NCBI RefSeq assembly: GCF_946885725.1
Contig: NZ_CAMPGZ010000002.1
Coordinates: 1-54,188 of the forward strand
Direction: 5' to 3'
Length of the DNA: 54,188 nt
Origin: an uncultured Nocardioides sp.
GTDB lineage: Bacteria; Actinomycetota; Actinomycetes; Propionibacteriales; Nocardioidaceae
The position numbers and the translations under genes were made by a program. Below, in pieces: positions 35,815-44,609 of the stretch (position 1 is the first letter of the stretch; every line of letters begins with the position of its first letter). The notes under the pieces are model-generated. The model worked only from the letters and a program-made list of their open reading frames with translations, searched no databases and was not told where the DNA came from.

Positions 35815-37206
35815 GTGTCCCGACAGCACCCACATCTCGACCGGATCGCGCATGCCGCGAAGCTGCCGGCCGTGGCGGTGCTCGCCGTCGCCCTCGCGGT
35901 GACGGCCACGGCCGCGGCCGCGAACGGTGGCCCTGAGGAGGCTGGCACTGGGGAGCCGACCCAGGCGCCGAGCTCCGTGATGCAGGGTCCCGTGATGCAG
36001 CAGCACCGGGACGCCCGGTTCTCCCCGGTGCAGCCGCAGGCGATCGAGCCGTCCACGACGCTGGTGGCGCGCAAGGACAAGCACCGCAAGGTTCGCGTCG
36101 ACAGCCCGCGCGGCGGCCACGTGTTCACCGCCAGCCAGCTCGCCTCGCACGACCTGCCGCAGGCCGCGCTGACGGCGTACAAGCGTGCCGCCAACACCAC
36201 GGCGGGCACCGACCCCGCCTGCCACCTGCCCTGGACGCTGCTGGCCGCGATCGGCCGGGTCGAGTCCGACCACGGGCGGTACGCCGGCTCGGTGCTGGCC
36301 ACCGACGGCGTCTCCCGTCCCGCGATCATCGGCGTCGCGCTCAACGGCAAGGGGCCGGTCGCCGCGATCCACGACACCGACGGCGGCAAGCTCGACGGCG
36401 ACGAGAAGTGGGACCGCGCGGTCGGGCCCATGCAGTTCATCCCGAGCACCTGGGCCTGGGCGGGCCGCGACGGCGACGGTGACGGCGATAAGAACCCGCA
36501 CGACATCGACGACGCCGCGCTGTCCGCCGCCGACTACCTGTGCGCCGGTGCCGACCTGCGCGACAGCGACGCCATGGACGCCGCGATCTTGCGCTACAAC
36601 CCGTCCGACTACTACGTCGCGCTGGTCCGCGCCTTCGAGGTCGGCTACCGCACCGGCGTCTTCGTGATCCCGTCGCCGGACGCGCCCGATCACGAGAAGA
36701 AGGCCAAGAAGAGCAAGGACAAGAAGAAGGACGGCACGAAGGACGACAAGAAGGACAAGCGCAAGGACGACGACAGGGCCGACCGTCCCAAGAAGAAGCG
36801 GGACCAGGACAAGCCGAAGTCGACGCCCAAGGCCGACCCGACACCGTCGCCCAAGCCGAAGCCGAAGCCCAAGCCGTCGCCCTCACCGAGCCCGACGCCC
36901 ACGCCCACGCCGACGCAGCCCTCGCCGACCCAGCCGTCGCCGACCCAGCCTGCCGTCGAGCCCGTCACCGGGCAGCTGGCGCCCTGCGACACCGGCTGGT
37001 GCCTGGGCGGGATCAAGCTGGACCTCGGTCCGGCCGCGGCACTGCAGGCACCCGCGCCCGCCGACTACGACGGCGACAGCATCCCGGAGACGCTGAACGA
37101 AGAGCTCACCGGGCTCGCCGCGGCGGGCCCCGTCACCGTCCGCGCCGAGCGCGCCAACGGCGTCCTGGTCGTCCGCGAGATCGCCGGGAAGGCGTTCCCC
37201 CGCTGA
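35815..37206 (+). CDS. Lytic transglycosylase (MltB/SLT_2-like) with charged and Pro-rich C-terminal linker
   Basis: A 463-aa exported cell-wall enzyme. A signal/anchor segment (LPAVAVLAVALAVTATAAAA) lies near residues 17-36. The catalytic domain (about 125-285) has Glu150 in GRVESDHG, GPMQFIPSTW and a Ca-like acidic loop GRDGDGDGDKNPHD. It is followed by a Lys/Asp-rich stretch, then Pro-Lys-Pro-Ser-Thr repeats (about 285-380), and a short C-terminal region. The GTG at 35815 follows a GGGGAAG site; an in-frame ATG at 35749 is the alternative. The preceding 35618-35814 shows no other gene. Confidence 0.87.
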   Translation: MSRQHPHLDRIAHAAKLPAVAVLAVALAVTATAAAANGGPEEAGTGEPTQAPSSVMQGPVMQQHRDARFSPVQPQAIEPSTTLVARKDKHRKVRVDSPRGGHVFTASQLASHDLPQAALTAYKRAANTTAGTDPACHLPWTLLAAIGRVESDHGRYAGSVLATDGVSRPAIIGVALNGKGPVAAIHDTDGGKLDGDEKWDRAVGPMQFIPSTWAWAGRDGDGDGDKNPHDIDDAALSAADYLCAGADLRDSDAMDAAILRYNPSDYYVALVRAFEVGYRTGVFVIPSPDAPDHEKKAKKSKDKKKDGTKDDKKDKRKDDDRADRPKKKRDQDKPKSTPKADPTPSPKPKPKPKPSPSPSPTPTPTPTQPSPTQPSPTQPAVEPVTGQLAPCDTGWCLGGIKLDLGPAAALQAPAPADYDGDSIPETLNEELTGLAAAGPVTVRAERANGVLVVREIAGKAFPR

Positions 37207-37228
37207 CCTGACCCGCGCCGGTACTGGT

Positions 37229-37234
37229 TAGCGT
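37229..37234 (+). promoter_or_regulatory. -10 element for the EamA gene
   Basis: TAGCGT lies 9 nt before the ATG at 37244, giving a leader of a few nucleotides at most. Confidence 0.4.
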
Positions 37235-37243
37235 GGCGGGCAA

Positions 37244-38158
37244 ATGGCCACGCGCACTCTCGGGACCACGCGGACCCTGCCGTACCTCCCCGCGCTCGCG
37301 TTCGTGCTCGTCTGGTCGAGCGGCTACATCGCCGGGCCGTACGGCGTCACCGTGATGAAGCCGCTGGCGCTCGTCGGGTGGCGGATGGTGCTGGCCGCCG
37401 TGATCGTCCTGGTGGTCGCCCGGGTGCTGCGCGGACCGCTGCGGGTCGACCGGGCCGCGGCCGTGCGGATCGCCGTCGTCGGCTTCGTGATGAACGGCGT
37501 GCAGTTCGGCGCGATGTACCTCGCGTTCGCCGCCGGCCTCGGCGCGACGCTCGGCGCGCTGCTGCACTCGCTGAGCCCGGTCCTCACCGCGGTCGTCGCC
37601 GGACTGGTGGCGGGGGAGCGGCTGTCCCGGGTGCAGGTCCTCGGTTTCGTGCTGGGCGTCGCCGGTGTGCTGGTCGTGCTCGGTCCCGACGTCGAGGCCG
37701 CGGGCGGCGGCATCGGCCTGGGGTTCGGACTCGTCGGCGTGCTCGCGCTCAGCCTCGGCACGCTCGGGCAGCGCTGGATCGGGCACGGTCCGGACCCGCT
37801 CTGGTCGGCCGCGATCCAGTTCGCGGTCTCCGGACCGCCGCTGCTCCTGCTCGCCCTGCTCGTCGAGGGCGGCGACCCGGTCCTCGACTGGCCTCGGGCG
37901 ATCGGCGTGCTCGGCTACCTCGCGCTGGTCAACTCGTTCGCCGGCCTCGTGCTCCTCGGCGTGCTCGTGCGCCGCGGCGGCGCCAGCGCCGGGTCGGCGG
38001 TGTTCTTCCTGTCGCCACCGGTCACCGCGCTGCTGGCCTGGCTGGTGCTCGGCGAGACCCTGTCGGCGCGCGAGGCCGTCGGGCTCGTCGTGGCCGTCGT
38101 CGGGGTCGCCGCGGCGACGGCGGGAGCGTCCGGCGTACCGGAGGAACCGGCCACCTGA
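37244..38158 (+). CDS. EamA/DMT-family transporter
   Basis: A 304-aa membrane protein with about ten helices in two repeated halves, each an EamA domain (first: FVLVWSSGYIAGPYGV; second: ALVNSFAGLVLLGVLV with FFLSPPVTALLAWLVLGE). Drug/metabolite exporters of this type carry amino acids or nucleotide derivatives out; substrate unknown. Confidence 0.88.
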   Translation: MATRTLGTTRTLPYLPALAFVLVWSSGYIAGPYGVTVMKPLALVGWRMVLAAVIVLVVARVLRGPLRVDRAAAVRIAVVGFVMNGVQFGAMYLAFAAGLGATLGALLHSLSPVLTAVVAGLVAGERLSRVQVLGFVLGVAGVLVVLGPDVEAAGGGIGLGFGLVGVLALSLGTLGQRWIGHGPDPLWSAAIQFAVSGPPLLLLALLVEGGDPVLDWPRAIGVLGYLALVNSFAGLVLLGVLVRRGGASAGSAVFFLSPPVTALLAWLVLGETLSAREAVGLVVAVVGVAAATAGASGVPEEPAT

Positions 38159-38207
38159 CGCCGAGGCCCCGCCCGGACCAGGAGGGGGGCCGGGCAGGAT
38201 GGCCGAC

Positions 38208-39314
38208 ATGTCCAGGCTCCGTGCGGGCACCCTGCTGCACAACGACACCGGCACGCCGTACGTCGTGGAGCGGCTGCTCAGCGAGGGCGGCTTCGGGCAG
38301 ACCTACTACGGGCACCGCCTCACGCCCTCGGGCCGCCGCGGCCGCGAGGTGTGCATCAAGGTGTGCAAGAGCCTCGACGACTGGCACGGCGAGGCGTACT
38401 TCGGCCGGCTGCTCGCCGGCGACCCGCGCGTCGTGGAGCTGCTCGACGTGTTCGTCGACGCGACCGGGCGCGGTCCGCGGCAGCGCCGCCGGCACGTGCT
38501 GGTCTTCGAGTACATGGCCGAGGGCACGGTCTGGGACGCGGTCGAGGGCGAGGGCCTGGCCTGGCCGGAGAGCAAGGTGCGCCGCGAGATCCGCGCGCTG
38601 CTGACCGTGCTGCAGCGGATGCACGCGGTGTGGCTGCTGCACCGTGACATCAAGCCCGACAACGTCTACCTGCGCGACGGCCACCTGGTGCTCGGCGACT
38701 TCGGCATCTCCAAGCTCGTCGTCGACACCAGCCCGTCGAAGGCCTCGCGCCTGCAGGGCGACTTCGCCCCCGGCAACGTCACCGCCGGGTCGGTGTGGGG
38801 ACCGCACGACGACATCTACCAGGTCGGCCTGCTCGCCGGGACGCTGCTGTCCGGCGAGGTCTGGTGGAACCAGTCGGTGTCCGTCCGGGCGATCGCCGCC
38901 CTCGACTGCTCCGACGCGTTCAAGGCCTGGATCTGGCACGCGACCGGCGCGAGGTCCAAGCGCTACCTCGACGCGTTCGACGCCGTCGAGGCGCTGTCCG
39001 GGCTCCGCCGGGTGCAGATGAAGCCCGGCCGCGCACCGCGCAGCCTGCGCGGGCACACCGTCGTCTTCACCGGCCGCCTCGACGGCCTTCCGCGCGCCCG
39101 GGCCGCCGAGCGCGCGCGACGAGCCGGTGCCCGCGTGCAGAGCCGGGTCTCCGACTCCACGACCGTCGTCGTCCTCGGCCGTCAGCGATCGGGCGGCGTC
39201 GGCACGGCCGAGGGCGTCAACCTGTACGGCGTACGCGAGCGGATCCGTACCGGGCAGCCGACCGCGCTGATCGACCAGGAGCAGTTCGAGCGGCTCACCC
39301 GCCGGCTCTGGTGA
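38208..39314 (+). CDS. Serine/threonine protein kinase fused to a C-terminal BRCT domain
   Basis: A 368-aa soluble protein without a membrane segment. The kinase domain (about residues 10-265) has a glycine loop (LLSEGGFGQTYYG), the catalytic Lys (EVCIKVCKS), HRDIKPDN and DFGISK, so it should be active. Residues about 277-365 form a BRCT domain: LRGHTVVFTGRLDGLPRARA, VQSRVSDSTTVVVLGRQ and a terminal IDQEQFERLT, close in pattern to the LigA BRCT. BRCT domains bind DNA ends or phosphopeptides, so a DNA-damage or nucleoid role is suggested. Start at 38208 (7 nt after CAGGAT); 38199 is an alternative. Confidence 0.87.
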   Translation: MSRLRAGTLLHNDTGTPYVVERLLSEGGFGQTYYGHRLTPSGRRGREVCIKVCKSLDDWHGEAYFGRLLAGDPRVVELLDVFVDATGRGPRQRRRHVLVFEYMAEGTVWDAVEGEGLAWPESKVRREIRALLTVLQRMHAVWLLHRDIKPDNVYLRDGHLVLGDFGISKLVVDTSPSKASRLQGDFAPGNVTAGSVWGPHDDIYQVGLLAGTLLSGEVWWNQSVSVRAIAALDCSDAFKAWIWHATGARSKRYLDAFDAVEALSGLRRVQMKPGRAPRSLRGHTVVFTGRLDGLPRARAAERARRAGARVQSRVSDSTTVVVLGRQRSGGVGTAEGVNLYGVRERIRTGQPTALIDQEQFERLTRRLW

Positions 39315-39329
39315 GTGTCCTCGCGTGGG

Positions 39330-40547
39330 TCAGTCCGGGACCTTCTGGTTCTTGCCGAGCACGGTGACGCCGCCCTCGCTGACCACGAAGCCGCGGCGCC
39401 GGTCCTCGGTGTGGTCGACCCCGATCAGGGCGCCGTCGGGGACGACGACGTTCTTGTCGAGGATCGCGTTGCGGACCACGGCGCCGCGCCCGATGCGCAC
39501 GCCGTCGAGCAGCACGCTGCGCTGGACGTAGGCGCCGTCGCCCACGAACACCTCGGTGCCGATCACCGACGACTCCACCGACGCCGCCGAGACGATCGAC
39601 CCAGCACACACGATCGAGTCGCGCACGCTCGCGCCCTGGCTGAACTTCGCGCCCGGCAGGTGGGAGTTGGAGGTGAAGATCGGCCAGTCGGTGTTGTAGA
39701 GGTTGAAGATCGGCACGGTCGACACCAGGTCGAGGTGCGCGTCGTGGTAGCTGTCCAGCGTCCCGACGTCGCGCCAGTAGTCCCGGTCGCGCTCGGTGGC
39801 GCCCGGCACCTCGTTGCGCTTGAAGTCGTAGACCGCGGCCCGGCCCTGCTCGACCATCATCGGGATGATGTCGCCGCCCATGTCGTGACGGCTGGTCGGG
39901 TTGGCGGCGTCCTTCTCCAGCGCCTCGACCAGCGCCTCGGTGGTGAACACGTAGTTGCCCATCGACGCGTAGGACTCGTCGGGCGAGTCGACCAGCCCGG
40001 GCGGGTCGGCCGGCTTCTCGAGGAACTCCTCGATGCCGGTGCCGTCGGGCGCGGTCTTGATGACGCCGAACTGCCAGGCGTCCTTGCGCGGCACCCGGAT
40101 GCCGGCGACGGTCGCGCCGGCGCCCGACTCGATGTGCGCGTCGACCATCTGCGAGGCGTCCATCCGGTAGACGTGGTCGGCGCCGAACACCACGATGTGG
40201 TCGGGCTTCGCATCGTTGATGAGGTTCATCGACTGGTAGATGGCGTCGGCGCTGCCGAGGTACCAGTTGGGCCCGCGCCGCTGCTGCGCCGGCACCGGCG
40301 CGACGTAGTTGCCGAGCAGGCTGCTCAGCCGCCAGGTCAGCGAGATGTGCCGGTCGAGCGAGTGTGACTTGTACTGGGTCAGCACCGCGACCTTGAGGTA
40401 GCCGGCGTTGACCAGGTTGGAGAGCGCGAAGTCGATCAGCCGGTAGGAGCCACCGAAGGGCACGGCCGGCTTCGCGCGGTCAACGGTGAGCGGCATCAGC
40501 CGCTTTCCCTCCCCGCCGGCCAGGACGATTGCCAGGACGCGAGCCAT
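39330..40547 (-). CDS. glgC: Glucose-1-phosphate adenylyltransferase (ADP-glucose pyrophosphorylase)
   Basis: A 405-aa enzyme making ADP-glucose for glycogen. N-terminal nucleotidyltransferase domain: [40 protein letters not shown] and [11 protein letters not shown]-terminal left-handed beta-helix regulatory domain. The ATG lies 6 nt after TAGGGT. Its usual partner, the GlgM-type synthase gene, is 4 kb away beyond an ABC exporter. Convergent with the kinase-BRCT gene. Confidence 0.96.
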   Translation of the reverse strand: MARVLAIVLAGGEGKRLMPLTVDRAKPAVPFGGSYRLIDFALSNLVNAGYLKVAVLTQYKSHSLDRHISLTWRLSSLLGNYVAPVPAQQRRGPNWYLGSADAIYQSMNLINDAKPDHIVVFGADHVYRMDASQMVDAHIESGAGATVAGIRVPRKDAWQFGVIKTAPDGTGIEEFLEKPADPPGLVDSPDESYASMGNYVFTTEALVEALEKDAANPTSRHDMGGDIIPMMVEQGRAAVYDFKRNEVPGATERDRDYWRDVGTLDSYHDAHLDLVSTVPIFNLYNTDWPIFTSNSHLPGAKFSQGASVRDSIVCAGSIVSAASVESSVIGTEVFVGDGAYVQRSVLLDGVRIGRGAVVRNAILDKNVVVPDGALIGVDHTEDRRRGFVVSEGGVTVLGKNQKVPD

Positions 40548-40553
40548 GTCAGC

Positions 40554-40559
40554 ACCCTA
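40554..40559 (-). promoter_or_regulatory. -10 element, leaderless glgC
   Basis: Minus-strand TAGGGT, 6 nt before the ATG at 40547. The rest of the gap to 40717 carries TAGGCT (40701-40706) on the plus strand as a probable -10 for the ABC operon. Confidence 0.55.
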
Positions 40560-40717
40560 GGGGCTCGGGCAAGGCCGTGTCCCCTGCCAGTCTTCATGGG
40601 CGGTCACGGCCGACCGGATCCGCCGTACCCCGCCGCCCGAGGGGGAGCGGTGGTGACGCACGGCACGGAAAACCGGTCGCTGGCGGGGTCGCCGCCAACC
40701 TAGGCTTGCTCCTCGCC

Positions 40718-42610
40718 ATGCAAGACTTCCCGCCCCGCGTCCGCACCTTCCTCTCCGGGGACGGGAGCCTCGCCGAGGCCGACCCCGACACCAGGTCGCC
40801 AGGAGCCTTCCTCCGCTGGATGCTGCTGCGCCAGTGGAAGGTCATCGCCCTCTCGTCGCTCTCGTCGCTGATGTGGTTCCTGCCCATGACGCTGGGTCCG
40901 TGGATCTTCGGCCGGGCCGTCGACGACGCGATCCTCGGCGGCTCGATCACCGCGCTGTGGGGCTGGTCGGCGCTGCTGCTGGCCGTCGTCCTCGTCGGCG
41001 GCGCGTTCGGCGTCGTGTTCCACACCTTCGTGGTGCGCACCTGGCTCATCGCGCTCTACGGGACCACCGACATGGTGACGCGCAAGGTCGCGCAGATGGG
41101 CCACGTGCTCCCGCGCCGGTCGCCGACCGGCGAGGTGCTCAGCGTGGCCTCGAGCGACGCCGACGAGTTCGGTGCGATGACCGAGGTGATCGCCCGCGCG
41201 ATCGGCCAGCTGGTGTCCTACCTGACCGTCGCCGCCATCGTGCTGTCGATCTCGCCGCTGCTCGGCGTCGTGGTGCTGGTCGCCGCGCCCGTGCTGGTCG
41301 GTGCCGCGCTGCCTCTGCTCCGGCCGCTGCACCGCCGCCAGCAGGTCGAGCGCAGCCGCAACTCCGAGCTCACCTCGATGGCCGCCGACATCGTCGCCGG
41401 CCTGCGGATCCTGCGCGGCATCGGCGGCGAGCGGACCTTCGGCCGCAACTACGCCCGGCAGTCGCAGCTCGCCCGTGAGGCCGGAGTCTCCTCCGGCATC
41501 TGGCAGGCGGCCGTCGAGGCGGTGGGTGTGCTGCTGTCCGGTGTCTTCCTGGTCAGCCTCGTCTGGCTGGGCTCGCGCCAGGTGACCGCCGGAGAGCTGA
41601 CGGTCGGCCAGCTGATCAGCTTCCTCGGCTACGGCCTGTTCATGGTCGGCCCGATCCGCACGTTCTTCGAGCTCGCGCAGAAGACCACGCGGGCGCTGGT
41701 CAGCGCCCGCCGCGCGATCGCGATCTTCGAGCAGCAGCCGCCGTGGCGCGAGCGCGACGCGGTGCGCCGGCTCGATGCGACCGCCGAGCTCGTCGACGAG
41801 GTCAGCGGCTTCGTCGCCCGGCCCGGCCTGCTGACCGTCGTGGTCAGCGCCGTACCCGAGCAGAGCGCGGCCCTCGCCGACCGCCTCGGTCGCTACCTCG
41901 CCGCCGACACCGAGCCGGTCCCGGCCGACGACGAGGAGCACGCCAAGGGGCGGGCAGCCAGGCGCGCCCGGGCCGAGCGCGCCCGCCGGCGCGCCGAGAT
42001 CGCCGCCCGCGACGAGGAGCTCGCCGGCCGCGACTGGGGCGTCCGGCTGGGCGGCGTCGACCTAGCCGACGCCCGGCTCGACGACGTACGCCGGACGATC
42101 CTGGTCAGCGACACCGCCGGCCAGGTCTTCGCCGGCACGCTGCAGCAGGCCGTCGACCCGCACGGCCGGCTGACCCGCGAGCAGGCCGAGCACGCGCTGC
42201 GCGCGGCCAACGCCGAGGACGTCTACGACGCGCTGCCCGAGGGCTGGCAGGGCGAGCTCGAGGAGCGCGGCCGAGGCCTGTCCGGCGGGCAACGCCAGCG
42301 CGTCGTGCTCGCCCGGGTGCTCGCCGCCGACGCAGCGATCCTCGTGCTGGTCGAGCCGACGTCCGCGGTCGACGCGCACACCGAGGCGCGCATCGCCGAG
42401 CGGGTGACCCGGATGCGCCGCGGCCGCACCACCGTCGTGACGACGGTGTCGCCGCTGTGGCTGCACCACGCCGACCGCGTCGTGCTGCTCCACGACGGCA
42501 CCGTGGTGGCCGAGGGCGACCACGCCCAGCTGCTCGAGGACAACCCCGAGTACCGCCACCTCGTCGCCCGCGGGCTCGACGAGGTCACCGTCGAGGAGGC
42601 CGGCCGATGA
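40718..42610 (+). CDS. ABC exporter subunit A, second pair (degenerate NBD)
   Basis: A 630-aa half-transporter paralogous to the protein at 1911-3623 (compare SPGAFLRWMLLRQWKV with SPWAYLLWLMKGQWHT). Membrane domain to about residue 330, then an NBD with the same losses: no Walker A, Walker B Asp to Val (LVLVEPTSAVD), no H-loop His (TTVSPLWLHH), Q-loop Gln to Asp (LVSDTAG); the signature (GLSGGQRQR) and catalytic Glu remain. Where the P-loop would be there is a highly charged Arg/Glu/Ala stretch (about residues 405-435), probably helical. The stop overlaps the partner's start by ATGA. Confidence 0.88.
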   Translation: MQDFPPRVRTFLSGDGSLAEADPDTRSPGAFLRWMLLRQWKVIALSSLSSLMWFLPMTLGPWIFGRAVDDAILGGSITALWGWSALLLAVVLVGGAFGVVFHTFVVRTWLIALYGTTDMVTRKVAQMGHVLPRRSPTGEVLSVASSDADEFGAMTEVIARAIGQLVSYLTVAAIVLSISPLLGVVVLVAAPVLVGAALPLLRPLHRRQQVERSRNSELTSMAADIVAGLRILRGIGGERTFGRNYARQSQLAREAGVSSGIWQAAVEAVGVLLSGVFLVSLVWLGSRQVTAGELTVGQLISFLGYGLFMVGPIRTFFELAQKTTRALVSARRAIAIFEQQPPWRERDAVRRLDATAELVDEVSGFVARPGLLTVVVSAVPEQSAALADRLGRYLAADTEPVPADDEEHAKGRAARRARAERARRRAEIAARDEELAGRDWGVRLGGVDLADARLDDVRRTILVSDTAGQVFAGTLQQAVDPHGRLTREQAEHALRAANAEDVYDALPEGWQGELEERGRGLSGGQRQRVVLARVLAADAAILVLVEPTSAVDAHTEARIAERVTRMRRGRTTVVTTVSPLWLHHADRVVLLHDGTVVAEGDHAQLLEDNPEYRHLVARGLDEVTVEEAGR

Positions 42611-44535
42611 CCGTCGACCTGCTCGAGACGTCCGCCCGGACCTGGCGCGACCACGCCCAGGAGGAGCCTGCGGTCCCGCCCGCGCTCGAGCCGCCGACGC
42701 GCGCCGGCTGGCGCGAGCGGTGGCACGCGCTGTGGGAGCGGCACGACCTGCGCCGCGTGCGCGCGGAGCAGAACTACGCCGCCTCCCGCAGCTCCGCCCG
42801 CGGCTGGCCGGTCGCCGGCAACGAGGCCGTGCTCGCGTTCTTCCGCGAGCTGCTGCTGACCCGCCGGGGACGGTTCGCCGCTCTCGTCGTGCTCAACGCG
42901 CTGGCGGCCGGCGTCGCTCTCGTGGTCCCGCGGCTGCTGGGCGAGCTGGTGAACCGCACCGTGGACGCGCGCGGCGGCGCGCCCGAGGGCCTCGGCACGC
43001 TCGCGCTGCTGGTGATCGGGGTGGTCTGCACGCACGCGCTGCTGACGTTCCTGGCACAGCGCACCTCGACGCTGTTCGGCCAGGACCTGCTGGCCAGCGC
43101 CCGCGAGCACATCGTCCGCACGATCCTGAGGCTGCCGCTCGGCCGCGTGGAGAGCGCGAGCACCGGCGACCTGGTCACCCGGGTGACGCGCGACGTCGGC
43201 ACGATGAGCCGCTCGGTGCAGTACGGCCTGCCGATGGCGATCATCTCGCTGCTCACCGTCTCGCTGTCGATCGTGGCGATGCTGCTGAACTCGGTGGTGC
43301 TCGCCCTGCCCGCGCTCGCGACGTTCGCCACCGCCGGCTGGGCGGTGCGGGGATACCTGCGGCGCGCCCCGAAGGGCTACATCTACGAAGGCGCGACGTA
43401 CTCCCGCATCAACACCACGCTCACCGAGACCGTCGAGGGCGCGCGCACCACCGAGTCGCTCGGCCTCTCCGACCGCCGGGTGAAGGCCGGCGTCGACGAC
43501 ATCGCGGTGTCCGCGCAGGCCGAGCGCTACGGCATGACGCTGCGCAACATGCTGTTCGTGGTGCTGAACCTCGCGTTCAACTCGCCGCGGGTGATCACGC
43601 TGCTCGTCGGCGCCTACGCCTACTCCCAGGGCTGGGTGAACCTCGGCCAGATCACCGCCGGCGTGCTGTACGTCGAGGCGCTCGGCGAGCCGCTCGACCG
43701 ACTGATCGGGGAGGTCGACCGGCTCCAGGTCGGCGCCGCGTCCACGGCCCGCCTGCTCGGCATCGCCGAGGTGCCACCCGACCGCGAGGCCGGCGAGACT
43801 CGGCCGAAGGGTGTGGACCTGGTGGGCGAGGACCTGCGGTTCGCCTACCGCGCCGACCACGACGTGCTGCACGGCGTCGACCTGCGTTTGCGCGTGGGGG
43901 AGCGGCTCGCGATCGTCGGCCCCAGCGGATCGGGCAAGTCGACGCTCGGCCGGCTGCTGTCGGGCATCAACCGGCCGCGCACCGGATCGGCCACCGTGGG
44001 CGGCGTCGAGCTCGTCGACCTGCCGCTGGAGGTGCTGCGCACCGAGGTCGCGCTGGTCACCCAGGAGCACCACCTGTTCATCGGGACCATCCGCGACAAC
44101 ATCGTTCTGGCCCGCGAGGACTCCGACGACGCGACCGTCCGGGCAGCGCTGCGTGCGGTCGGCTCGCTGGGTTGGGTCGAGCGACTGCCCGACGGGCTCG
44201 ACACGATGATCGGCTCGGGCCAGCAGAGCCTGACGCCCGCGCAGGCGCAGCAGATCGCGCTGGCGCGGCTGATCGTCGCCGACCCGCACACGCTGGTCCT
44301 CGACGAGGCGACCTCGCTGATCGACCCGCGCACGGCCCGCACGCTCGAGGGCTCGATGAACGCGCTCCTCGAGGGCCGCACGGTCGTCGCCATCGCGCAC
44401 CGGCTGCACACCGCGCACGACGCCGACCGGATCGCGGTCGTCATCGACGGCCGGATCGTGGAGCTCGGGAGCCACCACGAGCTGGTCGAGCGCGACGGGG
44501 AGTACGCCGCGCTCTGGCGCGCCTGGACCAGCTGA
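42607..44535 (+). CDS. ABC exporter subunit B, second pair (ATP-competent NBD)
   Basis: A 642-aa half-transporter paralogous to the one at 160-1914 but with about 60 extra N-terminal residues, rich in Arg, Glu and Trp, before the first membrane helix. The NBD keeps Walker A (GPSGSGKST), Q-loop (LVTQEHH), Walker B plus Glu (LVLDEATSLID) and H-loop (AIAHRL), while LSGGQ is degraded to LTPAQ. With subunit A it should make one complete ATP site. It sits between glgC and the glycogen synthase gene; substrate unknown. Confidence 0.9.
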   Translation: MTVDLLETSARTWRDHAQEEPAVPPALEPPTRAGWRERWHALWERHDLRRVRAEQNYAASRSSARGWPVAGNEAVLAFFRELLLTRRGRFAALVVLNALAAGVALVVPRLLGELVNRTVDARGGAPEGLGTLALLVIGVVCTHALLTFLAQRTSTLFGQDLLASAREHIVRTILRLPLGRVESASTGDLVTRVTRDVGTMSRSVQYGLPMAIISLLTVSLSIVAMLLNSVVLALPALATFATAGWAVRGYLRRAPKGYIYEGATYSRINTTLTETVEGARTTESLGLSDRRVKAGVDDIAVSAQAERYGMTLRNMLFVVLNLAFNSPRVITLLVGAYAYSQGWVNLGQITAGVLYVEALGEPLDRLIGEVDRLQVGAASTARLLGIAEVPPDREAGETRPKGVDLVGEDLRFAYRADHDVLHGVDLRLRVGERLAIVGPSGSGKSTLGRLLSGINRPRTGSATVGGVELVDLPLEVLRTEVALVTQEHHLFIGTIRDNIVLAREDSDDATVRAALRAVGSLGWVERLPDGLDTMIGSGQQSLTPAQAQQIALARLIVADPHTLVLDEATSLIDPRTARTLEGSMNALLEGRTVVAIAHRLHTAHDADRIAVVIDGRIVELGSHHELVERDGEYAALWRAWTS

Positions 44536-44596
44536 CCGTCCGGAGCCGACCGCCCGAAGCCGAGCGGGCGCGGTCGCGCCGCGTGCGCGGGGTCGG

Positions 44597-44602
44597 TAGC
44601 GT
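44597..44602 (+). promoter_or_regulatory. -10 element, leaderless glycogen synthase gene
   Basis: TAGCGT, 7 nt before the ATG at 44610. Confidence 0.55.
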
Positions 44603-44609
44603 CCCGGGC

